This document shows, piece by piece, positions 32,511-42,119 of a DNA stretch of 56,340 nt. The stretch spans positions 1-56,340 of the forward strand of contig JAKQDP010000063.1 in the NCBI GenBank assembly GCA_029558735.1, written 5' to 3'. The notes under the pieces were generated by a model, which was not told the origin of the DNA, did not search any database, and saw nothing but the letters and a program-made list of their open reading frames with translations. Numbering within the stretch: the first letter of the stretch is position 1; each line of letters opens with the position of its first letter. The position numbers were made by a program, and so were the translations under genes. This stretch comes from a bacterium. GTDB taxonomy: Bacteria; Patescibacteriota; Patescibacteriia; 2-01-FULL-39-33.

Positions 32511-33626
32511 CTAGAGTGACGCCAAGAGCCGCCAAATAGCCTGGGCCGCGCCAGTCCAGGAAAAATTTTTAACTACTGACTGCCCGCGGGCGATTAACTG
32601 GGCTCGCAACTGACTGTCCGCCAAAACAGTTTTAACTGCTTGAGCAATCTGTGCCGGCTGATAAGGATCGCAATAATAAGCGCCGTCTTGGGCTATTTCC
32701 CGATGAGGATTGAGGTCTGAGGTTACTGTCGGCGTACCGCAGGCTAAAGCTTGAACAAGCGGCAAACCAAAACCTTCATAAAGGGTCAAAAACAAAAAAA
32801 CTTCCGCTTGGCGGATTATCTCCGGCAAATCCGTTTCCGGAATATAACCGGGCAAAATAATTTCCTGTTCCAATCGATTAGTGATGACAATTTCCTTGAT
32901 AGCTTCAAAATCATTGCCAGCATTACCAGCTAAAACCAATTTGAGCTCGGGAAAATCACTTTTCAATAAAGCAAAGGCGGCAACCAAGCGACCAATATTT
33001 TTTTTCTTTTCCAGCCGTCCAATATAAAGCAAATATGGTCGGTTAATACCGTATCGATTTAAAATCTCCTCTTTTTTAATCGCTTGGGGCAAATATTTTT
33101 GTCGGTCATAACCCAAATAAACAACCACCACTTTTTTTGCATCGAGTGAATAAAATCTTTCTATTTCCCGACGGGAAAATTCTGAATCGGTAATAACAAG
33201 ATTAACGCGCTGTCTGATTTTTTTCATTGTCCAATCGTGATACCAAACCTGAATTTTCTTGTACAACTCAGGCTGAGCCTTGAATCCAACATCATGAACC
33301 GTCACTGCTACTCGCACCTTTTTTCTTAACGGTAAAAATGGAATTGTGTGGGCCGGCACAAATAAAACATCCGGCGGTCGAACCAGCAGCGCCCACCATA
33401 ATCGCCATTGGGTCCATAAATATTTCGGCGGCCAATTTAAAATTTCCTCTCGCCAGTGGCCGGGCATTTTTTTCAAACCGCCAGTTAATCGCTTGTTGGT
33501 ATACAAAACTACTTGGCAATTATCAGGGATAATTTTTTTCAATTCCTGGATAATATGGTAAGAATACCACTCGGTTCCGGTTTTGAAGGGCTTATTGGCG
33601 CGGGAAGCATCAATGGCAATATTCAT
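32511..33626 (-). CDS. Glycosyltransferase family 4 (GT-B)
   Basis: YIGRLEKKKNIGRLVAAF, FLFLTLYEGFGLPLVQALACGTPTVTSD. Confidence 0.93.
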   Translation of the reverse strand: MNIAIDASRANKPFKTGTEWYSYHIIQELKKIIPDNCQVVLYTNKRLTGGLKKMPGHWREEILNWPPKYLWTQWRLWWALLVRPPDVLFVPAHTIPFLPLRKKVRVAVTVHDVGFKAQPELYKKIQVWYHDWTMKKIRQRVNLVITDSEFSRREIERFYSLDAKKVVVVYLGYDRQKYLPQAIKKEEILNRYGINRPYLLYIGRLEKKKNIGRLVAAFALLKSDFPELKLVLAGNAGNDFEAIKEIVITNRLEQEIILPGYIPETDLPEIIRQAEVFLFLTLYEGFGLPLVQALACGTPTVTSDLNPHREIAQDGAYYCDPYQPAQIAQAVKTVLADSQLRAQLIARGQSVVKNFSWTGAAQAIWRLLASL

Positions 33627-33643
33627 TATTATTTTATTTATTA

Positions 33644-33672
33644 TTGATAAAAAATGATAATCATGTTATTCT
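33644..33672 (+). promoter_or_regulatory. Promoter TTGATA-17-TATTCT
   Basis: Hexamers with 17-bp spacer upstream of ORF 33720. Confidence 0.6.
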
Positions 33673-33719
33673 GACTATAGAGGACTTAACACTCAACCCC
33701 AAAAAGAAAGGGTCGCTGA

Positions 33720-34043
33720 ATGAACGAAAATCATCGACAGATACTCAGCCTTGCAGCCGCTTTTGCGGCGATAATTTTTTTGTTCATTTTAGAACCAATC
33801 CTGAAAAAACCTCAGGAGCAGCCCGGAGAAGAAACTCTCAATCAATTATTTTCCGGAGAAACGGTAAAAATGATTGATGCCGTCTCCTGTTTGGGAACAG
33901 AGCCGAATGATAAAATCGAATCTTGGGTGAAAAAAAATACAACCATTCAACCCGAGCAAAAAGAAGCGGCGCTGCAACAGTTGATCCAATGTTACGAACA
34001 AGCAGTAGTAAAACTGGACATTCCCAAAAACATTGGCCTATGA
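33720..34043 (+). CDS. Hypothetical small single-TM protein
   Basis: 107 aa, N-terminal TM, own promoter and terminator. Confidence 0.6.
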   Translation: MNENHRQILSLAAAFAAIIFLFILEPILKKPQEQPGEETLNQLFSGETVKMIDAVSCLGTEPNDKIESWVKKNTTIQPEQKEAALQQLIQCYEQAVVKLDIPKNIGL

Positions 34044-34070
34044 TATTTTTATCCAGCCCTGACTTATGCT

Positions 34071-34112
34071 ATCCCGCCGGCCTAATCACTTAACCGCGCG
34101 GGATTTTTTATT
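34071..34112 (+). terminator. Intrinsic terminator
   Basis: ATCCCGC...GCGGGAT followed by T6. Confidence 0.7.
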
Positions 34113-34125
34113 TCTTCAATAATCC

Positions 34126-35133
34126 TTATTTGGTCGCTAGAATACTCCGCTTATAACTTTCCAAATTATCCAAAGCAATACCGGTGCCCTTCACAACACA
34201 GAATAAAGCGTCATCGGCCACATAAGCGGAAACACCAGTCGCCTGAGTAATTAACTTATCAATATTCCGAAGCAGGCTAGAACCGCCCGACATCACAATG
34301 CCTTTATCAATCACATCGGCTGATAATTCGGGTGGCGTCTGATGAAAGACATTTTTCACCGCCGCCACAATGCCCTCCAGGTCGCCCTGAATAGCCTCCG
34401 TAACATCATCAGAGGAAACAGTAATGGTTTTAGGCAAGCCGGTAACCATATCGCGACCCCGGATATCCAAATATAATTTTTCTTCCAAATAAAGCGCTGA
34501 ACCAATGTTAATTTTTATTTCTTCCGCCGTTCGCTCGCCGATGGCCAAAGAATATTTCTTTCTGATATATTCGGCGATATTTATATCAAGACGATTGCCA
34601 CCAATTCGAACCGAAGTCGAGGAAACAATGCCCCCCAAAGATATTACCGCCACCTCGGAGGTGCCGCCACCAATATCAATGATCATATGGCCAGAGGCGG
34701 AGCCAATCGGAATATTGGCGCCAATCGCTGCCACAATCGGCTCTTTGATAATGTAAGCGGCTTTGGCGCCGGCGGCAATAGTGGCGTCCACTACCGCCCG
34801 TCGTTCTGTGGAAGTAATGCCGGCCGGCACTGCGACCATTACCTCCGGTCGGAACAATCTCACCCCGCCCAAGGCTTTATTAATAAAATATCTAATCATT
34901 GCTTCGGTGGTTTTGTAATCAGCAATCACTCCATCCTTTAGCGGCTTTCTGGCGATAATCGTATCCGGTGTTCGGCCAAGCATCTCTTTAGCTTCGGCGC
35001 CGACGGCAATGATTTTTTTATCAATATTAGAAACCGCCACCACCGATGGTTCGTTGATTAGAATACCCTTCTTGGGCACATGCACCAAAACATTGGTTGT
35101 TCCCAAATCAATACCGATTCTCCTTAAAAACAT
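34126..35133 (-). CDS. mreB: MreB-like actin homolog (paralog 2)
   Basis: [32 protein letters not shown]...IIDIGGGTSEVAVISLGG. Confidence 0.94.
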   Translation of the reverse strand: MFLRRIGIDLGTTNVLVHVPKKGILINEPSVVAVSNIDKKIIAVGAEAKEMLGRTPDTIIARKPLKDGVIADYKTTEAMIRYFINKALGGVRLFRPEVMVAVPAGITSTERRAVVDATIAAGAKAAYIIKEPIVAAIGANIPIGSASGHMIIDIGGGTSEVAVISLGGIVSSTSVRIGGNRLDINIAEYIRKKYSLAIGERTAEEIKINIGSALYLEEKLYLDIRGRDMVTGLPKTITVSSDDVTEAIQGDLEGIVAAVKNVFHQTPPELSADVIDKGIVMSGGSSLLRNIDKLITQATGVSAYVADDALFCVVKGTGIALDNLESYKRSILATK

Positions 35134-35145
35134 TGAACAGATTAA

Positions 35146-37098
35146 TTAATTATTAAATTCAATTAAAAACTCCCGATCCACCGACAAATCGGTACGCCAA
35201 CTAATTGCCTGACCCCAGAGATTCATCGGCAACACTGCGGCATAATAAGCCTTAATCGGACGAGTAAAGTTTAAATCAATTTCCAAATTATGTCCAACCG
35301 TCCCCGGCTGTTTTTGAACAATAATTTTATACGCTCCGTTAAGATAACTGCTTTTAACCCCGGGCGGCAAACGGTATTCAAAAACAATTTTCTTGCTGGT
35401 CAAAGGTTCAACCGTGAAAAACCACGCCAAATATTTTTTTCCCAGTTCTGAACCGATTTCCGTTTCTTGATCAAGGTTTATCGGCTGCTCCTTGGTTCCA
35501 TCACTATAATAAGCCCGAATAAACCAGGTTTCCGGAGAAACATAAATGCGAAGATAATCACGATAACGAGAAATTAAATCCGGCTGATATTTTTGTTGGT
35601 GATCATAAATCAATTCTAGCCGACCAATCAAATCCCCCCGCTCGTCCAAACGAACGGAATATTTTATTGATTTGGCCATCGCCTGATCGGTTTTTAAAGC
35701 GGCTAGATTACTATCAACCACCATTAAATAATCCCCTTCAGTTTGTCGTACCGCCCCCGACCAATTATTGGCGGTAAATTGTTCTTGCAATTTGGCGTCA
35801 AACAAATAAACCAAAATATGCTTTTGATTGATCCGCTGCTGTAATACTGCCAGGGCCTTAAGCTTGTCGGTTGCCGACAAATCATAAAATTTTTCTAACA
35901 CCAAACCGGCCAAATCGCCAATTACATCCTTACGTTCATATTTATCAATACCCTGTTGATAATAATCAAATTCCACAAATTGCTCCAATTGTTGAGCAAA
36001 GCCATCAGCTGAAAATTCAGTCTCGCGAACAGTAAGCGGTCCAATTAGCGCCAACAAATCAGAAATCACTTCCGGTGTTAAGGCGATCACTCCGTCAAAA
36101 TCCGTCTTCAATTGATTACTGAAAGGCGCCTCTTGCTGATAAAACCAAACAATCTGTCGAGCGGCAGTCGGCCAATCGGGCGACCAATTAGCATCGCGTA
36201 AATACCAATGTTTTTGGTTGTTATATTTCAACATTGGCGCCGGCGCTAAAACATTTAATTTGCCCTGAGCAAAACGGTCCAAATTATAAACATCGTCAAT
36301 AAACATATCAATAATTTTTCCCTTAGCAACCGTCAGAATACCATAAGAACCGATAAATCCGCCCGTCGGTCTCATTTCCATGTTATTCTGAAAAACCAAT
36401 AGATATCTCTTGGTTTCCTGGTAACCCAACAATTCCGGCAGATCGGCCAATAACGGCACCAACGAACCACTGTCTTTGGCGGTTTGTTCCAAAGACAGTT
36501 GCGTGTCAAACAAATCCAAATTAAATAAGCTAGCTAAATATTTTAAGTTGACTTGACCCAAAATATTCTGCGCTTCAATAATATTGGCCTGAATAGCCAA
36601 CAGGTCGGATCGTCGCTTGCTGATTTTCTCAAAAAAATCAGCAGCGCCCAATGTCACCTCTTCTTCGGCTAAGAGAGAAAACAACTGATTATAACCGGTT
36701 AATAATCCGGCCCCACCAGCCAATAGCTTATCCAACTCTCTAATCTTATTATTAAAAGGCGGAAAATAATTCACCAAGCCAAGCCGGTTAAACCGGCCGC
36801 GAAATTGTTCAATCTCCTCAAGCGCTCGGCCAGTTGCTTGACTGGCTTGCTGCCAATCGCCGCCAATCGCCGCTGACACAACCTCATCTTTAATTTTTAT
36901 AACCGTCAAAATATTATCAGCCGCCTTAATTGCTTGATAAGTAATGGGCGCCAAAACTACCAAAATCATAATCACTAAAATTATCCCGACCGCCGCCAAC
37001 CAGTAACCCCCGCTGAATTTAATCCGAACCGACTGGTGACGATAGCTAGTCACCCAATCTTCAAGCTTATCTAATTTGTTTTTTCGCCGATAAAACAT
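35146..37098 (-). CDS. DUF4012-like membrane-anchored protein
   Basis: 650 aa; ELLGYQETKRYLLVFQNNMEMRPTGGFIGSYGIL...DANWSPDWPTAARQI. Confidence 0.85.
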   Translation of the reverse strand: MFYRRKNKLDKLEDWVTSYRHQSVRIKFSGGYWLAAVGIILVIMILVVLAPITYQAIKAADNILTVIKIKDEVVSAAIGGDWQQASQATGRALEEIEQFRGRFNRLGLVNYFPPFNNKIRELDKLLAGGAGLLTGYNQLFSLLAEEEVTLGAADFFEKISKRRSDLLAIQANIIEAQNILGQVNLKYLASLFNLDLFDTQLSLEQTAKDSGSLVPLLADLPELLGYQETKRYLLVFQNNMEMRPTGGFIGSYGILTVAKGKIIDMFIDDVYNLDRFAQGKLNVLAPAPMLKYNNQKHWYLRDANWSPDWPTAARQIVWFYQQEAPFSNQLKTDFDGVIALTPEVISDLLALIGPLTVRETEFSADGFAQQLEQFVEFDYYQQGIDKYERKDVIGDLAGLVLEKFYDLSATDKLKALAVLQQRINQKHILVYLFDAKLQEQFTANNWSGAVRQTEGDYLMVVDSNLAALKTDQAMAKSIKYSVRLDERGDLIGRLELIYDHQQKYQPDLISRYRDYLRIYVSPETWFIRAYYSDGTKEQPINLDQETEIGSELGKKYLAWFFTVEPLTSKKIVFEYRLPPGVKSSYLNGAYKIIVQKQPGTVGHNLEIDLNFTRPIKAYYAAVLPMNLWGQAISWRTDLSVDREFLIEFNN

Positions 37099-37101
37099 TA
37101 T

Positions 37102-37872
37102 TTAAGAATATTTTTTAAAATATTTAAACCAATCAAATATATGAAGCCAAAATATTTTTGACCAAACACCGCTTTGCGCCGACTCCCGTTTGTGATAATG
37201 GATGATATTAGCGTCAACAAAATAATAAACCTTGTAACCAGCCTGCCAAGATTTCTTGCACCAAGCAATATCGCCAAAATATAAAAATAAATCCTCGTCC
37301 ATCAGCCCGATTTTATCGAGCACGGTGCGACGGACCATAATGCAAGCGCCTAAAATCCAATCAACTGTTCTGGTCTGGCCATGGTCAAAATCAGTCATCA
37401 AATAATCAGCGATTTTTTTTTCGGCAAAAGGCAACTGACCTAAAAATGTCCGCCGATAAATCGGCACCAATTTGTCCGGAAAACGCATACACGACGCCTG
37501 AACTGAACCATCGGGATTTTTTAGCTTCGGCCCAACTAGCGCCGCCTCCGGGTGGCTCTCCATAAACCGATAAATTTTATCAATCGAATTATCCAAAAAA
37601 GCGATGTCGGTATTTAAAATAAAAATATACTTGCCGCGAGAATGCTTAATGCCCAAATTATTACCCTTGTGATGGCCTAAATTATCTTTAGCCTCAATCA
37701 ATTTCACTTGAGGGAACAATTCTTGCACCAAGGCCACCGAACCGTCTTGAGAATTATTATCCACCACTATCACCTCAAATTCCACGCTGGGCGGATAAAG
37801 ATATATCCCCTTCAAACACTGCTTGAGCAAACCACGAGTTTTGTAATTATTGATAATAATAGAGATTTCCAT
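37102..37872 (-). CDS. Glycosyltransferase family 2
   Basis: EISIIINNYKTRGLLKQCLKGI...VIVVDNNSQDGSV. Confidence 0.93.
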   Translation of the reverse strand: MEISIIINNYKTRGLLKQCLKGIYLYPPSVEFEVIVVDNNSQDGSVALVQELFPQVKLIEAKDNLGHHKGNNLGIKHSRGKYIFILNTDIAFLDNSIDKIYRFMESHPEAALVGPKLKNPDGSVQASCMRFPDKLVPIYRRTFLGQLPFAEKKIADYLMTDFDHGQTRTVDWILGACIMVRRTVLDKIGLMDEDLFLYFGDIAWCKKSWQAGYKVYYFVDANIIHYHKRESAQSGVWSKIFWLHIFDWFKYFKKYS

Positions 37873-37901
37873 ATTTCAATTTAACTGCTTAAACATTTAT
37901 C

Positions 37902-38936
37902 TTAATTAATCCATTGCCTGACCACTTCCGAAGTAGCCTTAGCTTTTTTGAAATTATCACGCCTTTTTTTCAACATCTTGGGCAAAACCGCCAGCACCTG
38001 GCCAAAGGCCGGCCAAGTCGACCATTCAAAAATTAAAATATAAACAAATTTTTTAAATTCATACCAAAAAATAAAAGGGAAATATTTGAATAAATTTTTA
38101 ATTGATTCATTCTTTATAAGCACTAGCCAATGGTTACAATAAGAATGCTGACGGGCAATGGCTGATTGGTGCTTTCGGTTTTTAATAACACTAAAGGCGC
38201 TTTCGGCATCTTGTTGAGCCAACGATCGAACATGATAAGCAACCGCCTCTGAAACAAACAATGATTTCCACCCTCTCAATTGCAGCCGCCAAGCCAAATC
38301 CACATCCTCTTTATAAAAGAAAAAATCCTCATCAAAATATTCGCCGCTGGGGTTAGTTGACGACTGGTATAAACATTGGGTCAGGGCCTCCCGTCGATAC
38401 AATACCAGCGCCGCCGAGTGACCGAACACCTCGGCCGACTCCAACTGCCAATCAGTTTGACCGGCGCCAATCTCGCCAACCCGATGATTTTTATAAATCT
38501 TCAAGCCACAAGAATCAATGATGTCAGTTTTCTTAAATTCGCCATAGTCGGCATTAATAATTTTAAATTTTAATAATTTGCCGCCAAAACTGCCAAAATC
38601 CTTGTAAGCCGAGCTGTCTACTTTGGCGATAATCCGCTCCAACCAGGTCGGCTCCATAATAATATCCGGATTACTTAAAACAATGTATGGCGCAGTAAGC
38701 AATTTGATGCCCTGATTATTAGCCTTGGCAAAACCAAGATTTTTCTTATTTTGAAAAACAGTAACATCTGGATAATTTTTGCGTAAAAAATCCACTGTCC
38801 CATCCTGAGAATTATTATCAATAACCAAAACCTGAAAATCCCGATACGTTTGACTAAAAATCGACTTTAAGCAAAACGGCAAATATTTCAAGCTGTTCCA
38901 GGTGACTATCTGAATTGTAACTTTTGGCAACATCAT
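37902..38936 (-). CDS. Glycosyltransferase family 2
   Basis: VTIQIVTWNSLKYLPFCLKSIF...VLVIDNNSQDGTVDFL. Confidence 0.93.
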   Translation of the reverse strand: MMLPKVTIQIVTWNSLKYLPFCLKSIFSQTYRDFQVLVIDNNSQDGTVDFLRKNYPDVTVFQNKKNLGFAKANNQGIKLLTAPYIVLSNPDIIMEPTWLERIIAKVDSSAYKDFGSFGGKLLKFKIINADYGEFKKTDIIDSCGLKIYKNHRVGEIGAGQTDWQLESAEVFGHSAALVLYRREALTQCLYQSSTNPSGEYFDEDFFFYKEDVDLAWRLQLRGWKSLFVSEAVAYHVRSLAQQDAESAFSVIKNRKHQSAIARQHSYCNHWLVLIKNESIKNLFKYFPFIFWYEFKKFVYILIFEWSTWPAFGQVLAVLPKMLKKRRDNFKKAKATSEVVRQWIN

Positions 38937-38950
38937 AATAATCTTAATAT

Positions 38951-40480
38951 TTAGACCTTCTTATTGGTCACCCAGAAACCGAGCCGATATTTGCCGCCGA
39001 GCAACAAGCGGGTCTGGGCGTCAGCGGCCGGGATAGAACCGAAAATAACCATTGTCACCGGAAATATCACCCACTGGACAACCATGATAATATAATTATA
39101 AAAACGGTAACCCTTCGGTCGATTAGGCAACATAAAAGTATATAAAATAGAGTTTACCACCAATCCAACCATACCAATCATCATTAATGTCTCTAGGGTA
39201 TACGGCGCGTTTTGAAAAAAAGCGGTCGCCCGATCGGTTTCCGATGCTAACCACAATGGCAGTCGGCCGACGATTAAAATCAAGAGTGGCGCCGTCGCCC
39301 AAGAATACATGCCCTCAAATTGATTCCAAAAATAAAATAGCCGCTTTTTTAAAGGAATTTGCCGGTTAGCTTGCCGACCAAAAAATTTCTGCCACATCCA
39401 AGGAAAATGTTCTACTCCCCAAGCCCAACGTCTCATCTGCCGATACTGATCAGCTAAACTCTTCCGAAAGGAACCGATATAAACCGTGTCCATTGATAAG
39501 GTGATAAACATCGGCACTACCCGATAATCCCCGTCATACCGAACCAGGCCCTGCAGACAAATCCGCGAATCCTCCGTGACGATCGTTTTATCATGAAAAC
39601 CAACATCAACCAACATCTGAAAGCTCATACTGTGAGAAGAAAATGTCAACAATCGCTCCGGTCGCGACAAGTCAGTCAGGAGCCAAAAAGTGGTCGCCGA
39701 AGCCACCACCCGAATAATCGGGTTGGATTCCCAAATATTATTGTTATACAAAATCAGTGGCTGATAGCTGGCTCGCTCCGGTCGCGGTTGGGTTAAATAT
39801 TTGTAAGTCAAATAAGAAAAATATTGAGGGTGCGGCAAAGTTTCAATATCAAAACAAGACACAATCACTTTCTTATAATCCAGGCCCAGTCGGTCAATTT
39901 CAATTTTCAACTGCTGCTCCATATAATGAACATTGGAGCCTTTGCCGGGCAATTCATCTGTGGCCGGCGGATGGACTGTAATCAATAATTTAAAAAAACA
40001 ATCACCAAACTCTTGTTTAATTTTTTCGGCAGTAGCCAAAAAATTATCCTTATCTCGACCTTCGCCGCCCAACACCACCATCATTCTATCCTTGGAAAAA
40101 TCGGTTTCTGTTAGTTTTTGGAACGACCGCCTCACCACCTCGTAAGGCTCTTTATAAGTCGGGTAAGTGACCACATGATAATACTGCCGGTAATCTTTAT
40201 TAAGCCTCGTTATTTTCTCGGTCCAGTTGACTTTATTATCCCAATAATACCTCAGCCAAGAAATAACCAACCAAACCATCATATAAAACAATCGGGTAAT
40301 CCAATAAACGCTAAAAACAATAATAAAATAAATCGCCCACAGCGGACGAATAAATGATAAAATTATCGCTCCGCCGAGAGTCAACCAGACAGTCACAGCG
40401 GGAATAAATTCAAAAAATCTATTATTTAAAATTTTACTCATAACATAATTAAAAATAACATTTTTCATAAAAAAAATCAA
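38951..40480 (-). CDS. Membrane glycosyltransferase family 2-like
   Basis: 509 aa; TM segments, TEDSRICLQG, QMRRWAWGVEH (Q/RxxRW-type motif). Confidence 0.82.
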   Translation of the reverse strand: MIFFMKNVIFNYVMSKILNNRFFEFIPAVTVWLTLGGAIILSFIRPLWAIYFIIVFSVYWITRLFYMMVWLVISWLRYYWDNKVNWTEKITRLNKDYRQYYHVVTYPTYKEPYEVVRRSFQKLTETDFSKDRMMVVLGGEGRDKDNFLATAEKIKQEFGDCFFKLLITVHPPATDELPGKGSNVHYMEQQLKIEIDRLGLDYKKVIVSCFDIETLPHPQYFSYLTYKYLTQPRPERASYQPLILYNNNIWESNPIIRVVASATTFWLLTDLSRPERLLTFSSHSMSFQMLVDVGFHDKTIVTEDSRICLQGLVRYDGDYRVVPMFITLSMDTVYIGSFRKSLADQYRQMRRWAWGVEHFPWMWQKFFGRQANRQIPLKKRLFYFWNQFEGMYSWATAPLLILIVGRLPLWLASETDRATAFFQNAPYTLETLMMIGMVGLVVNSILYTFMLPNRPKGYRFYNYIIMVVQWVIFPVTMVIFGSIPAADAQTRLLLGGKYRLGFWVTNKKV

Positions 40481-40529
40481 CCCGGCTGAAACCGGTTTGA
40501 ATCTCTCTGTCTAACCCTCAAATCATCAG

Positions 40530-42116
40530 CTATAACAAACTCCGACCGGTCATATCGTCCGGCTTGGGCAAATCCATAATTTTCAGAATAGTCGGCGCCA
40601 CATCAGACAATAGTCCCGCCGGTTTGACTAAACTCAAATCAGAATTGGGACTGTCCGCCCCACCGCCGGTCTTACCTTCCCAGTGCCGGCCGACAATGAT
40701 TAACGGCACCGGATAGGTGCTGTGTTCTTTATCCATATTGCCTGATTGCAGATTGATTAGTTCCTCAGCATTGCCATGATCGGCCGTAATAACCACCACC
40801 CCGTTATGGGCCAGGGTCGCCTCAACAATCTTTTTTACGCCATTATCAACTGCTTCGCAGGCTTTAATCGTCGCTTTTAAGTCACCAGTATGACTCACCA
40901 TGTCGCCATTGGCAAAGTTCATAACAATAAAATCATAATGCTTAGCCATAATTTCCTTAATGGCACGCTGCGTGATCTCCTTAGCTGACATTTCCGGTTT
41001 ATCAGCATAAGAATCAACTCGCGGCGATGGTATTAATATTCGCTCTTCGCCGACAAACGCCTTTTCTTGGCCGCCATTAAAAAAGAAAGTGACATGAGCG
41101 TATTTTTCCGTCTCAGCAATATGCAATTGCTTCAGGCCGGCCTCGGCAATCACCTTAGCTAAGGGAGTGTCGATGGTTTCCGGCGGAAAGGCGACCTCGA
41201 CTGGCAAATCCTTCTCATATTCGGTCATAGTGACGAAATATAACCCGGACAGATATTCCCGGGGAAATTTGGCAAAACCGGGCAACACAAACGCTTTGGT
41301 CAATTCCCTGGCCCGATCCGCGCGAAAATTAAAAAATATTACCGCGTCTTGATGGCTGATGCGGCCCACCGGTTGGCCGTGTTCAGTAATCACTGTCGGA
41401 ATAAATTCCTCGTCGTAAATTTTTTTATCATAAGACGCTTTAACCGCTTCTACCGGATCACCAAAAAAATTTTCCGCCTCGCCGTTAACCATGGCATTAT
41501 AAGCCAAAACCAACCGCTCCCAATGATTATCACGATCCAGGGCATAAAATCGACCGGAAATAGAAGCGATTTTACCGATTTTTGAATCAACTAGCCGACT
41601 GTTGGCCTCGGCGACAAAATCAAGACCAGAGTTGTAAGGCATATCGCGACCATCCAAAATCGCATGAACCAAAACCTGATTTTTTAATTTTTCTTTCTGA
41701 CACAGTTCAACTAAAGCGTAAAAATGATCCATTGAAGAATGGACGCCGCCGGAAGAAACTAAGCCGACTAGATGAAGTTTGGAATTATTCCGACGAACAT
41801 GATTAATGGCGGCTAAAAATTTTTTATTGACAAAAAAATCACCGTCAGTGATTGCTTTGTTAATCCGCGGTAAATTTTGATAGACTAATTTACCCGAACC
41901 AAGGTTAAGGTGGCCGACTTCACTATTACCCATCTCCCCCCAAGACAACCCAACTGCTTCGCCGGCCGCCTGCAGAGACAGGGCCGGATAAGTTTTGATC
42001 AAATTATCAATAGTGGGCGTTTTGGCCAAAGCAATGGCATTGCTCCGTGATGGCGGGGCAATCCCCCAGCCATCCAAAACAATCAGTACCACCGGTTTAG
42101 GACGTTCTTGTTCCAT
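40530..42116 (-). CDS. gpmI: 2,3-bisphosphoglycerate-independent phosphoglycerate mutase (copy 1)
   Basis: LDGWG, GNSEVGHLNLGSG, LDGRD, FFNFRADRARELT, TADHGNAEEL. Confidence 0.95.
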   Translation of the reverse strand: MEQERPKPVVLIVLDGWGIAPPSRSNAIALAKTPTIDNLIKTYPALSLQAAGEAVGLSWGEMGNSEVGHLNLGSGKLVYQNLPRINKAITDGDFFVNKKFLAAINHVRRNNSKLHLVGLVSSGGVHSSMDHFYALVELCQKEKLKNQVLVHAILDGRDMPYNSGLDFVAEANSRLVDSKIGKIASISGRFYALDRDNHWERLVLAYNAMVNGEAENFFGDPVEAVKASYDKKIYDEEFIPTVITEHGQPVGRISHQDAVIFFNFRADRARELTKAFVLPGFAKFPREYLSGLYFVTMTEYEKDLPVEVAFPPETIDTPLAKVIAEAGLKQLHIAETEKYAHVTFFFNGGQEKAFVGEERILIPSPRVDSYADKPEMSAKEITQRAIKEIMAKHYDFIVMNFANGDMVSHTGDLKATIKACEAVDNGVKKIVEATLAHNGVVVITADHGNAEELINLQSGNMDKEHSTYPVPLIIVGRHWEGKTGGGADSPNSDLSLVKPAGLLSDVAPTILKIMDLPKPDDMTGRSLL

Positions 42117-42119
42117 AAG

